Below, piece by piece: positions 41,975-49,138 of a stretch of DNA of 64,000 nt; the stretch's first letter is position 1; the number at the start of each line of letters is the position of its first letter. A program made the translations under genes and the position numbers. Where the stretch lies: assembly GCF_007362955.1 (NCBI RefSeq), contig NZ_CP041696.1, positions 2,108,001 to 2,172,000 of the forward strand, read 5' to 3'. This DNA comes from Lysinibacillus fusiformis (lineage in GTDB: Bacteria; Bacillota; Bacilli; Bacillales_A; Planococcaceae). The notes under the pieces are model-generated. The model was not told the DNA's origin and did no database searches. It was given only the letters and a program-made list of their open reading frames with translations.

Positions 41975-42505
41975 ATGGATGAAAAGGATTTAATTCGAAA
42001 GGCGAAAAAAGGAGATACATTGGCTCTTTCGAAACTGCTACAACAGAACTATTCGTTCCTCGTAAAGTATTTAATGAAAGTTACCCTTCATCCACAAATC
42101 GCAGAAGATTTAACACAAGAGACGATGATGAAGTGTATTGAAAAAATCCAACTGTATAATGGTGAATCCAAGTTTTCCTCATGGCTCATCACAATCGCAA
42201 CGAACCTTTTTATCGATCAACAGCGCAGAAAGAAGCGGGAGAAAAACTGGCTAGAGCAGGAACAAGCGCTCCGAAAAATGAAATGGAATGCAGCCATTAT
42301 GAACGAAGAATGGAATGATGTACTTGATGTACTTGCTCAAATTAATGAAGAAATACGTATGCCAATCGTGTTAAAGCATTATTACGGATATTCATATAAG
42401 GAAATTGGAAAAATGATGGGTATTGCAGAAGGAACAGTAAAATCTCGAGTTTCAAATGGTCTAAAAAGTGTACGAAAGGAGTTGGCTGAACTTGAAAGAG
42501 TATGA
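41975..42505 (+). CDS. sigY: ECF sigma factor, SigY-like
   Basis: A 176-residue extracytoplasmic-function sigma factor. Region 2 carries LHPQIAEDLTQETMMKCIEK and KFSSWLITIATNLFIDQQRR. Region 4 carries MPIVLKHYYGYSYKEIGKMM and GIAEGTVKSRVSNGLKSVRK. ATG 41975 (ATGGAGT upstream) lies downstream of the predicted promoter. The longer opening from 41876 would include that promoter. Length, the following YxlC/YxlD-like genes and the promoter type all point to SigY. SigY responds to nitrogen starvation and maintains a toxin plasmid region in B. subtilis, but its role here is unknown. Confidence 0.8.
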   Translation: MDEKDLIRKAKKGDTLALSKLLQQNYSFLVKYLMKVTLHPQIAEDLTQETMMKCIEKIQLYNGESKFSSWLITIATNLFIDQQRRKKREKNWLEQEQALRKMKWNAAIMNEEWNDVLDVLAQINEEIRMPIVLKHYYGYSYKEIGKMMGIAEGTVKSRVSNGLKSVRKELAELERV

Positions 42506-42836
42506 TTCTAAAAAAAGTAATTTTATGTTGGATGATGAAAATGAATTAACGGTTAAGCAATTAATAGATGGTTTAGAAAAACTGGATCAATGGAATCCAG
42601 TATCTACTCCAAGCTTACAATGGTTTCAACAGAATGTTGAATTAGAGAAAAAAAGAATACGAAAAAAACAATGGAAAGACCTCCTCACGTTTATCTCTGT
42701 TGCAGTATTTGTGCTTTCGGTTGGGATTGCTGTCGTTTATCGTCAGCCAATTCTTTTTCTTTATTTTCAGCTTGTGGGGATTATCTTACTGCCCTTAGCG
42801 CTTAACAAAACTAGAAAGAAGGTCAGTAATGAATGA
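42492..42836 (+). CDS. yxlC: YxlC-like SigY-associated membrane protein
   Basis: A 114-residue protein from TTG 42492 (GAAAGGAG 10 nt upstream), overlapping the sigma gene by 14 nt. The N-terminal 60 residues are hydrophilic (EKLDQWNPVSTPSLQWFQQN). Two hydrophobic segments follow (LTFISVAVFVLSVGIAVVY and ILFLYFQLVGIILLPLAL). This is the architecture of YxlC, which in B. subtilis belongs to the negative control of SigY. Overlapping genes support one regulatory unit. Confidence 0.7.
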   Translation: MKEYDSKKSNFMLDDENELTVKQLIDGLEKLDQWNPVSTPSLQWFQQNVELEKKRIRKKQWKDLLTFISVAVFVLSVGIAVVYRQPILFLYFQLVGIILLPLALNKTRKKVSNE

Positions 42837-43057
42837 TCTCAAACGAACTAAGTAGCACACCGTTTTGGTTATGCGTCGTAATTGCATTCATTCTGATTTG
42901 CCAGAGCTCATGGATGTTTTGGGATGCACGGAAGAGGGGATATAATGCTTGGCTATGGGGCATTTTAGGCCTTATTCAATTTCCAACGTATCTTATTATC
43001 TATCTTTTTTTTGCAAGAAAAATATTTAAAAGAAAGGTCTCAGGTTCAAATTCCTGA
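42833..43057 (+). CDS. yxlD: YxlD-like small membrane protein (phospholipase D-nuclease N-like)
   Basis: A 74-residue protein with two membrane segments and the motif SSWMFWDARKRGYNAWLWGI between them, typical of PLDc_N/YxlD anti-sigma accessory proteins. It overlaps the preceding gene (ATGA). With YxlC it probably forms the membrane anti-sigma complex for the SigY-like factor. A terminator overlaps its 3' end, so the operon ends here and lacks the YxlF/YxlG ABC transporter of B. subtilis. Confidence 0.72.
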   Translation: MISNELSSTPFWLCVVIAFILICQSSWMFWDARKRGYNAWLWGILGLIQFPTYLIIYLFFARKIFKRKVSGSNS

Positions 43058-43070
43058 GATTTTTTTTATT
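43038..43070 (+). terminator. Terminator of the sigma operon
   Basis: TCTCAGG (43038-43044) pairs with CCTGAGA (43053-43059), then eight T. It overlaps the yxlD stop. Confidence 0.85.
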
Positions 43071-43084
43071 TATTTTTTCGTGAG

Positions 43085-43110
43085 TGAACGATTAGACGAA
43101 CGTAATCGTA
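43085..43110 (+). promoter_or_regulatory. Second SigY-type promoter
   Basis: TGAACG (43085-43090), 16 nt, CGTA (43107-43110): identical elements and spacing to 41914-41939. It drives the decayed small gene and probably the serine hydrolase. Confidence 0.78.
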
Positions 43111-43144
43111 TTAAGGGTAAATAAACAATTTGGAGGAGAAAAAA

Positions 43145-43333
43145 ATGAATGAACTAGTAAATGGAATCCTATGGGAAAGGATTGCGCAAATTCTTGTCTT
43201 ACAATGATTACCGCATTAGTTTGGTTGTATTAGAAATGAAAAAATTGAATCTCTTGTAAGCAATTTTGAGAAATTACTTGATAAATATCTTATGGAAGGC
43301 AGCTTCTATAAATTTTTACCATCTGTTAAATAA
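43145..43333 (+). pseudogene. Decayed small membrane-protein gene
   Basis: It has a good Shine-Dalgarno (TGGAGGAG) and ATG, then NELVNGILWERIAQILVLQ before a stop. A neighbouring frame gives MITALVWLY. The first frame resumes as NEKIESLVSNFEKLLDKYLM and SFYKFLPSVK. Two compensating frameshifts in a 62-codon gene indicate recent loss. I do not recognise the family, but its position is that of yxlE in the B. subtilis operon. Confidence 0.6.
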
Positions 43334-43407
43334 AGACAACAAGGAGATACCTTTGTTCGAAATAACAGCAATGAAATCAATCACTTATCTAAGGAGGCAA
43401 TTCTTTT

Positions 43408-45489
43408 ATGAAAAATAAACTATCTGGGGTGTTAGCCGCTACATTAGCGTTAACGATGAGCTTATCAACAGGGGCGATGGCGTTTTCTAGCAGTCAGACT
43501 ACGGTTGTAGCTAGCCAAGAAGTAGCTAGCCAGGAACTGAAGAAGATTGCGGCAGAGAAGGCTGCGCTACTCACGAAGTCGTATGAGACGAATAGCGTGC
43601 AGTATGCGCTAATTGACAATGGCCAAATTATTTTGTCGGGTCAGGCAGGTAAGAACGATATGAAAGGGAAACAGCCGCTGACCAAAGATACCCTATACGG
43701 GATTGGTTCAGTCAGTAAAATGTATGCAACGGCGGCTGTGATGAAATTGGTCGACGTAGGAAAAGTTGATTTGGATGCTCCTGTTGTCCACTATGTTCCT
43801 GATTTCAAAATGAAAGACGAGCGTTACAAAAGCATTACGCCGCGTATGCTGTTGAACCACTCCTCCGGCTTGCAAGGTACTGAGTATAGGAATGCATTTT
43901 TATTTAAAGATAATGATACCTATGCCCATGATAACTTGTTGCAGCGATTGTCCAACCAGCACTTGAAGGCGGATCCTGGCGCGTTCTCGGTATACTGCAA
44001 CGACGGCTTTACGCTGGCTGAGATTTTGGTGGAAAGAGTCAGCGGTCTAAGCTTTACCGAATTTCTACATAAACAGTTTACAGAACCCTTAAAGCTAAAT
44101 CATACGAAAACGCCGCAGGATAAATGGGAAGATGATAAGCGGGCTGGACTTTATTTTCCAATGTACCAAGGGCAGCTTCCCACTGAATCGGTGAATGTTA
44201 TCGGGGCGGGAGGGATCTCTTCCACGGTAGAGGATATGGTGCGATTCTCACAATTATTTATGGGACAGGGAAAAGGGATCCTCTCTAATCAGGCAGTCAA
44301 AGCGATGGAGCAAGAGGAATATAAAAAAGGAATGTGGCCGGGGGATGAAGATAACATTTTCAAATATGGTCTTGGTTGGGATAGTGTGAAACTATATCCA
44401 TTCAGTGAATATGGAATAAAGGGCTTGGCTAAGGGCGGAGATACGTTTTTACAACATGCTTCACTGGTCGTGCTTCCGGAACAGAAGATGGCAGCGGCTG
44501 TCTTGTCATCTGGCGGCAGCAGCTCTACAAATCAATTGCTGGCAACTGAATTGCTACTTGCCGCACTCAAAGAGAAGGGCACAATTAAGGATATCAAGCC
44601 GAACAGATCCTTTGACAAGCCGGTCAAGGCCAAGATGCCTCGAGACGTAGCGAAGAAAGCGGGTTTTTACGGTAATAGTTCAAGTCAGTTCAAAATAGAA
44701 ATTACGAAGAATGGAGAACTGTTCTTATCATCTAATCCAGAAGAAAAATATGTATATACTGCGAATGGAAGCTTTATTAATGAGACAGGTACCTCCAAAC
44801 TCAACTTTGTCACAGAGAAGAATAGACGAACATATTTGAGGGAGAGCACATTTATATCGATGCCTGGCTTAGGGCAAGTAGCGATGAATCACTATGGAGC
44901 AGAGAAACTAGAAGACAACGTACTATCGAAGGAAACCACTGCCGCATGGGCAAAGCGGGAAGGCGTCAAGTTCTATCTTGTTAACGAGAAATATAGTTCT
45001 GCTCAATATCTCGTACCAATGTTACTTACAACACAAATTAATCGCAATGATGGTCTAGAGGGCTATTGGAACGGCAGAAAAATTACCGGCCCAAACACGG
45101 TTGCGCATCAGCTCCAGATCCCCGGGTTGGCAGGCCGTGATACGACGGAATCTCGTTTCTATACAGAAGGCGGCGATGAATATTTGGAGATGTCCGGATC
45201 TTTATACGTAAGTGAATCCAACGTAAAACCGCTTGATACAAGCCAATCATCCAAAGTTACACTACAAGCAAATGGTCATGCGAGATGGTTTACGATCCCG
45301 CAATCGGTAGCGGGGAAAATGATGACCGTTGAGTTACCATCGAATAGTTCGTTTGCGGTGTATGATGAGAAGGGATTATGTATTAATTTTACCGTTGTAA
45401 GCGGCAATAACAAAGTAAAACTGCCGAAGAACGGAACGGTTGTATTTGCTGGTGCGCCGAATTCGGAATTTGCAATCAAGTTGAACTAA
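43408..45489 (+). CDS. Secreted serine hydrolase of the beta-lactamase/PBP4* family
   Basis: A 693-residue exported protein. The signal peptide covers about residues 1-25 (LSGVLAATLALTMSLSTGAM). The class C beta-lactamase-like domain (about 45-390) has the active-site S101-V-S-K104 in YGIGSVSKMYAT, Y196-C-N198 as the YxN motif and KGG near 350. About 300 C-terminal residues of unknown fold follow. It could be a D-amino-peptidase, esterase or penicillin-recognising protein. Its GC-richer codon use contrasts with neighbours and suggests separate import. CTAAGGAGG precedes the ATG. Confidence 0.85.
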   Translation: MKNKLSGVLAATLALTMSLSTGAMAFSSSQTTVVASQEVASQELKKIAAEKAALLTKSYETNSVQYALIDNGQIILSGQAGKNDMKGKQPLTKDTLYGIGSVSKMYATAAVMKLVDVGKVDLDAPVVHYVPDFKMKDERYKSITPRMLLNHSSGLQGTEYRNAFLFKDNDTYAHDNLLQRLSNQHLKADPGAFSVYCNDGFTLAEILVERVSGLSFTEFLHKQFTEPLKLNHTKTPQDKWEDDKRAGLYFPMYQGQLPTESVNVIGAGGISSTVEDMVRFSQLFMGQGKGILSNQAVKAMEQEEYKKGMWPGDEDNIFKYGLGWDSVKLYPFSEYGIKGLAKGGDTFLQHASLVVLPEQKMAAAVLSSGGSSSTNQLLATELLLAALKEKGTIKDIKPNRSFDKPVKAKMPRDVAKKAGFYGNSSSQFKIEITKNGELFLSSNPEEKYVYTANGSFINETGTSKLNFVTEKNRRTYLRESTFISMPGLGQVAMNHYGAEKLEDNVLSKETTAAWAKREGVKFYLVNEKYSSAQYLVPMLLTTQINRNDGLEGYWNGRKITGPNTVAHQLQIPGLAGRDTTESRFYTEGGDEYLEMSGSLYVSESNVKPLDTSQSSKVTLQANGHARWFTIPQSVAGKMMTVELPSNSSFAVYDEKGLCINFTVVSGNNKVKLPKNGTVVFAGAPNSEFAIKLN

Positions 45490-45510
45490 CTACAATTTAA
45501 GATGTACTTC

Positions 45511-45560
45511 AACAAAACCAGTATGACACCGAAAAGGTGTTTTGCTGGTTTTGTTTGTAT
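45511..45560 (+). terminator. Two-level hairpin terminator
   Basis: AACAAAACCAG (45511-45521) pairs with CTGGTTTTGTT (45545-45555), and an inner ACACC-GAAAA-GGTGT hairpin sits within. Confidence 0.85.
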
Positions 45561-45793
45561 TTACGCATTCTCTTTACGAAGGGGCTTACTGAACTCTTAT
45601 CATTTCCCCATAAACAATCATGGTAATAATCTGTTAATGGTGTTTGTCTTAAAATACTAAAAGCTTTATGACAATAGCTGAAAGCATAAATTAAAGTGAA
45701 AGGGAATGAAATTGTTCCCTTTTTACTTTAGAACTTCTTAAACTAATGGTGTTTACTTGAAGATCATTGAGTTGCATAGGCAGCTCTTTATTG

Positions 45794-45820
45794 AACTAAC
45801 GGAGCAGGATAGTTGAAGAA
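45794..45820 (+). repeat. Dispersed CTAACGGRGCAG motif, copy 1
   Basis: AACTAACGGAGCAGGATAG followed by TTGAAGAAG. Arms AACTA and TAGTT can pair. Related copies lie at 46490, 46807 and 52485. The 45561-45901 spacer otherwise holds only a further hairpin (AAAGGGAA 45700, TTCCCTTT 45716). Confidence 0.6.
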
Positions 45821-45901
45821 GGATTTATAGATGTAATTGAAGAAGTATCTGTCAATATACGTAATTTATTTATATACTGATTTTTTAAGGGAGAAATTAA
45901 A

Positions 45902-46432
45902 GTGAGGGAATTAAACAAACATTTCGCAATAAAATTTGGTGAGATGGTGGATTCACGTTTAATATGGTACAAACATTATTTTAAGTTTTGTGATGAGATA
46001 ATTGAACATATGGAGAATCCTCCATATTGGATAATAGAACTTGCAACAACTAAATATATTCCAGAGGCTACAAAAGTTATTAACGAATATGCTTATTCAG
46101 AACCTTTTGAGGAAATACCATCTGAAATATGTGATTTTTTCATTGCTTGTTTATATTTAAGATATAACAGGAGAGAAATCTCCTGGGCAACATTTTTACA
46201 AGAAGCTGGTGAATATGCTGATGGTACCCAGGCAGTAAAGTGTGATTGTGAATGGTTTTTCGAACTGCTTAATGTTTATGAGGATAGTGAGTTTTCAAAA
46301 GGATTAGAGAAAAACCAGATCAAAAAAGTAAGGGAAATATTCCAAGATAATATTACAGAAGCCCAGGAATTATATAGACCATTTCAACATTATTTTCAAG
46401 AATTTTTAACTCAAAATAATAAAAATAAATAA
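45902..46432 (+). CDS. Hypothetical protein, possibly immunity-type
   Basis: A 176-residue soluble, acidic, aromatic-rich protein (YWIIELATTKYIPEATKVIN, CDFFIACLYLRYNRREISW, CDCEWFFELLNVYEDSEFSK). GTG 45902 follows AAGGGAG. The all-helical look and Trp/Tyr content resemble DUF2247-like and other small cytosolic proteins often found as immunity factors of polymorphic toxins, but I cannot assign it. It lies alone inside the 5.1-kb element just before its left-type end. Confidence 0.6.
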   Translation: MRELNKHFAIKFGEMVDSRLIWYKHYFKFCDEIIEHMENPPYWIIELATTKYIPEATKVINEYAYSEPFEEIPSEICDFFIACLYLRYNRREISWATFLQEAGEYADGTQAVKCDCEWFFELLNVYEDSEFSKGLEKNQIKKVREIFQDNITEAQELYRPFQHYFQEFLTQNNKNK

Positions 46433-46532
46433 CCCCTTGAATATCATTTTGTTAAAAGATTGTGAAGAATTGTACTTAAAGTAACGGGGTGCTTTAATTG
46501 AATATTCGCATCCCGAAGTAACCAAACTTTTT

Positions 46533-46665
46533 TATAAAAAAACCAAACTAGATAAATAAAGAACCAACTGTTTTGATCAAACTTTGTTTCAAAACAGTTG
46601 GTTTCTTTCTGTATAAAAACAGCGTTCGCAACTTACTTTTAATCGAACTTTATTAAAAAACTACA
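46533..46665 (-). repeat. Left-type end of the 5.1-kb element with three spaced sites
   Basis: Read inward, TGTAGTTTTTTAATAAAGTT is the terminus and first site (AAAG at +14). Further sites AAAGTTTGATCAAAAC and AAAGTTTGGTTAC follow. A 15-bp perfect inverted repeat (AACCAACTGTTTTGA at 46562-46576, TCAAAACAGTTGGTT at 46589-46603) encloses the second site. Confidence 0.75.
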
Positions 46666-46670
46666 AGTTG

Positions 46671-46745
46671 TGTGGCTTTGTAATAAAGATTGATAATTTG
46701 TAATATAGTTTGATAAAAATCACCTCTTTAGTTATTCTTTGAGAT
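46671..46745 (+). repeat. Second right-type end, head-to-head with the previous left-type end
   Basis: The terminus TGTGGCTTTGTAATAAAGAT has AAAG at +14 and a second site 20 bp on (ATAGTTTGATAAAAAT at 46705), then a degenerate hairpin (CACCTCTTTAG..TTTGAGATG). Only AGTTG separates it from the left-type end. Confidence 0.72.
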
Positions 46746-46806
46746 GTTTTATTTATTGGACACGTATGTTGAATTTGATTTTTATCTTGTGAAGAATTGT
46801 ACTTAC

Positions 46807-46833
46807 ACTAACGGAGCAGTTTTGTTGAAGAAG
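46807..46833 (+). repeat. Dispersed CTAACGGRGCAG motif, copy 2
   Basis: ACTAACGGAGCAGTTTTGTT then GAAGAAG, preceded by TTGTGAAGAATTGTACTTA. The same 19-nt preface stands before the degenerate copy at 46490-46512 (AGTAACGGGGTGCTTTAATT). Confidence 0.6.
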
Positions 46834-46848
46834 ATACATACTGAAAAA

Positions 46849-46875
46849 AGTCCCTTCAGATAGTTTGAAGGGACA
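46849..46875 (-). terminator. Terminator of the XRE-like gene
   Basis: GTCCCTTCA (46850-46858) pairs with TGAAGGGAC (46866-46874). The minus strand then reads TTTTTT. Confidence 0.8.
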
Positions 46876-46914
46876 TTCCTAAATAATTAGTGTATAACCC
46901 TAAATCCAAAATGA

Positions 46915-47362
46915 TTATTTATATTTTTTGGCTAGAGATTCGCTGCCAATTGCTCCAATGATAGTCATAAAAAACGGTCCAATTTGAAATAACAGAGAAT
47001 CCTGTAAGAACACAATATTTAAATCAAATAACTTATTACCTATTACAATGAATATCTTAACTAGTATGATTAATAATCCAATTATTAGGAAAATATCGAA
47101 AAACAATTTCCACCTGGGATAGACTAATTTTTGGCTATCTTTTATGAGTTTCTCTTTCAAAGAATTATCCTCCTTTACTAATTCATCAAGAGTAATATCA
47201 AATATGTCACTTAACTTAATTAACAATTCAATACTAGGGTAACTTTCTCCACGTTCCCATTTGGAAATAGATTGTCTACTAAATATTAAGTTTTTCTCCA
47301 AGCTGTTGTTGTGACATATTATGCTTTTGACGTTCTTCTTTTATTTTTGAAGAAAAATACAT
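46915..47362 (-). pseudogene. XRE-type regulator with membrane tail, frameshifted
   Basis: The gene starts at 47362 ([20 protein letters not shown], then LGEKLNI and a stop). The helix-turn-helix continues in the next frame as [35 protein letters not shown] sequence and two membrane segments ([33 protein letters not shown]) to 46915. A single-base indel in the AAAAACTT run splits the DNA-binding domain. AGGAG precedes the ATG. Intact relatives are about 145 residues, so this is probably a recent inactivation or a sequencing slip. Confidence 0.8.
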
Positions 47363-47836
47363 ATGATCAACTCCTATCCACAGTATATTTATTTGCACTA
47401 AAAAACTAAAGAACCGTATCGTTGCAAGGGTGTAAACTATTAGTTTCCCCTTGGAAACAGCGTTTATTTTTGTTTATAGCCCTTTATTTACTCATTAATT
47501 ATTACAAAAATAGATATTTAGAGGACTTTGTGTAAACTTCTGAAGTGCAGTTTAGTCAGTGTCTTTTATGGGATTTTCTTAATTATAGGAGTTCTTTTGT
47601 TATTTCGCATTGCTGTAATAACTGAAAGGAAATCTAGAGTTTGTGAAATAAAACATTTAAGATAACGAAGGGCTTTAATTGAAGATTATTGAGTTGCATA
47701 GTAACGGGTTCGGTTCAGAAGTACAAAAATTTAGATAAACACCATAAATAGCAGTGAAATTAGCATCAAAATTGAACCATATTTAACATTATAAAAAGCA
47801 TCGATCAATAACCGTTACCTTTTTAACATTTAATTC

Positions 47837-48055
47837 TTATTGAGTTTCAACTGTGTTCTTTCGGGCAGATGAAAAATTTGTTAAGCCGAATAGTAAAAAT
47901 AACATACTAACTGCTGATAAAACGCCTACAATTCCAAGGCATAGAGAAATTTCTTCAGATGCCATTGGATTGTTAACATCAAAACTGATTGTATTTAACA
48001 CTTGGCTTTTTGCCCAACTAAAAAAAGCAACTGAAATAATCAGTTACATTTTTTA
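47837..48055 (-). pseudogene. Remnant of a small membrane protein
   Basis: A minus-strand frame without a start codon encodes about 72 residues (DYFSCFFSWAKSQVLNTISF, GIVGVLSAVSMLFLLFGLTN) and ends at TAA (47837-47839). It has two hydrophobic segments. An upstream stop and lack of a start indicate a truncated remnant. The 47363-47836 stretch holds nothing I can identify. Confidence 0.5.
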
Positions 48056-48085
48056 GGAATTAATTTGTTTCATATTTTGTTCGTA

Positions 48086-48240
48086 CTATGAAACAACCTC
48101 AGATTTCAAGGTATTTCGATTTACTACGATATATTCACCTGTTGATTTATTCATTACTTGAGACACTTCCTTGGTATGCGTTATCTCAAGCCAATCATTT
48201 TGTATATCAACCAATAATTTTACTTCCACACCAATTTCTA
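48086..48240 (-). pseudogene. C-terminal remnant interrupted by a transposon end
   Basis: About 50 residues are open on the minus strand (GVEVKLLVDIQNDWLEITHT, SQVMNKSTGEYIVVNRNTLK) to TAG at 48086-48088. The frame breaks exactly where the Tn7-type repeats begin at about 48241, so the parent gene was cut there. Family unknown. Confidence 0.5.
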
Positions 48241-48316
48241 ATAAAGTTATACCGTTTGTAAAAAAGTTGCACCGGTTTTACCCCTTTGGATAATTTTAAT
48301 CTAAAGGGGTGTTTTT
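48241..48316 (+). repeat. Right-type end remnant (terminus lost) plus hairpin
   Basis: AAAGTTATACCG (48243) and AAAGTTGCACCG (48263) lie 20 bp apart. ACCCCTTT/CTAAAGGGGT then forms a hairpin with a T tract ahead of the tnsA-like start. No TGT is found at the expected distance upstream. Confidence 0.7.
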
Positions 48317-48632
48317 ATGTCAAAATGAACTAGAACATCTAAAGTTGAAAAGTGAATTAAAGAAGGTCGTGGCTCTGGAATTGGAGAGGATTATAAACCA
48401 TGGTTAAACATTCAAGAATTGTCTTCTAAAGGTCGGTCTACACGTTTAAAAGGTATTAAAACAAATAGACAGCATGAATTTCTATCAGATTTGGAACGGA
48501 ATTACTTTTATTTAACTGAATTCGGATTCTATCGTTAGTATTCGAGAACAATTTCCTTTATTGCCGTTGGAAAAATCGAAATATGAGGAACATGAACTTT
48601 ATAGAAGGTTAGGATTGAATGAATGTGCTTAA
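48317..48632 (+). pseudogene. tnsA: Decayed tnsA-like transposase subunit
   Basis: From ATG 48317 the frame encodes IKEGRGSGIGEDYKPWLNIQ, SKGRSTRLKGIKTNRQHEF and LSDLERNYFYLTEF, the N-terminal part of TnsA, the Tn7 5'-end-cutting endonuclease. It then shifts frame to DSIVSIREQFPLLPLEKS and stops at 48632. Two TGA codons (fourth codon and before IKEG) and the frameshift kill it, and the catalytic C-terminal half is absent. It lies directly inside a right-type end, as tnsA does in Tn7. Confidence 0.85.
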
Positions 48633-49138
48633 ATACCCCCCGTATAAGAATCCGTATGTATGGTGATGTAAGAGAATCAGAGGTAAATAGGTGCCGTAAA
48701 AGGCACAACACTAAAACCTATCTTTTAACCTTAAACTAGTATGTTGGATCCTCATTTGGAATGTTAATTGTCATATCATTAACATTTGTCAGTATCGTCC
48801 TTTTTTTACCTAGAGTACTATGTAATTGAATTACCCACTTAGTGGAGATTGCTACTACAAAGAAAAAAAGAGAAAGAGAGCAACTACATGAAAGAACTAT
48901 CTAGCCTATTCCGAATATTGTTACTCTTCCATTTACAATGGGGAATTATATCAGTAGGTGGCGCAGCTTTTCAGCAAAGGCAATGGTCAGTCTACTAAGT
49001 TCCGGAGAGTACTTCGGCAAGAAAACAAATTGCAGTCAATGATGTGCTTGCAGGTAGGCTTGTACCTGTGTGGCATGATGAATCTGGCTGTTATCCAAGA
49101 TTATATTATTAAAATCAGGCAAGGAGGAAGATTGTAAC
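48633..49138 (+). other. Spacer upstream of the NHL/SLH gene
   Basis: No confident gene. Short frames such as 48888-48998 and an open stretch reading VLAGRLVPVWHDESGCYPRL before a stop near 49110 may be coding debris. I see no clear promoter. The ribosome site AAGGAGGA stands 8 nt before the next ATG. Confidence 0.4.

Larger units (their letters stand above)
41546..46665 (+). mobile_element. Complete Tn7-like cargo element with AGTTG target duplications
   Basis: The right-type end (41546, TGTATCTTTAAAACAAAATT) faces glmS, and the left-type end is at 46665 (inward TGTAGTTTTTTAATAAAG). The same pentamer AGTTG lies at 41541-41545 and 46666-46670. Five-bp duplications and asymmetric ends (abutting sites at one end, three spaced sites at the other) are Tn7 traits. 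The 5120 bp carry a SigY-like sigma operon, a decayed small gene, a secreted serine hydrolase and one hypothetical gene, but no tns genes, so movement would need proteins supplied in trans. Confidence 0.75.

Noticed and set aside
47853-48056. 67-codon + strand frame
   Set aside because: The minus strand of the same stretch reads as a membrane-protein remnant, which is the better interpretation.
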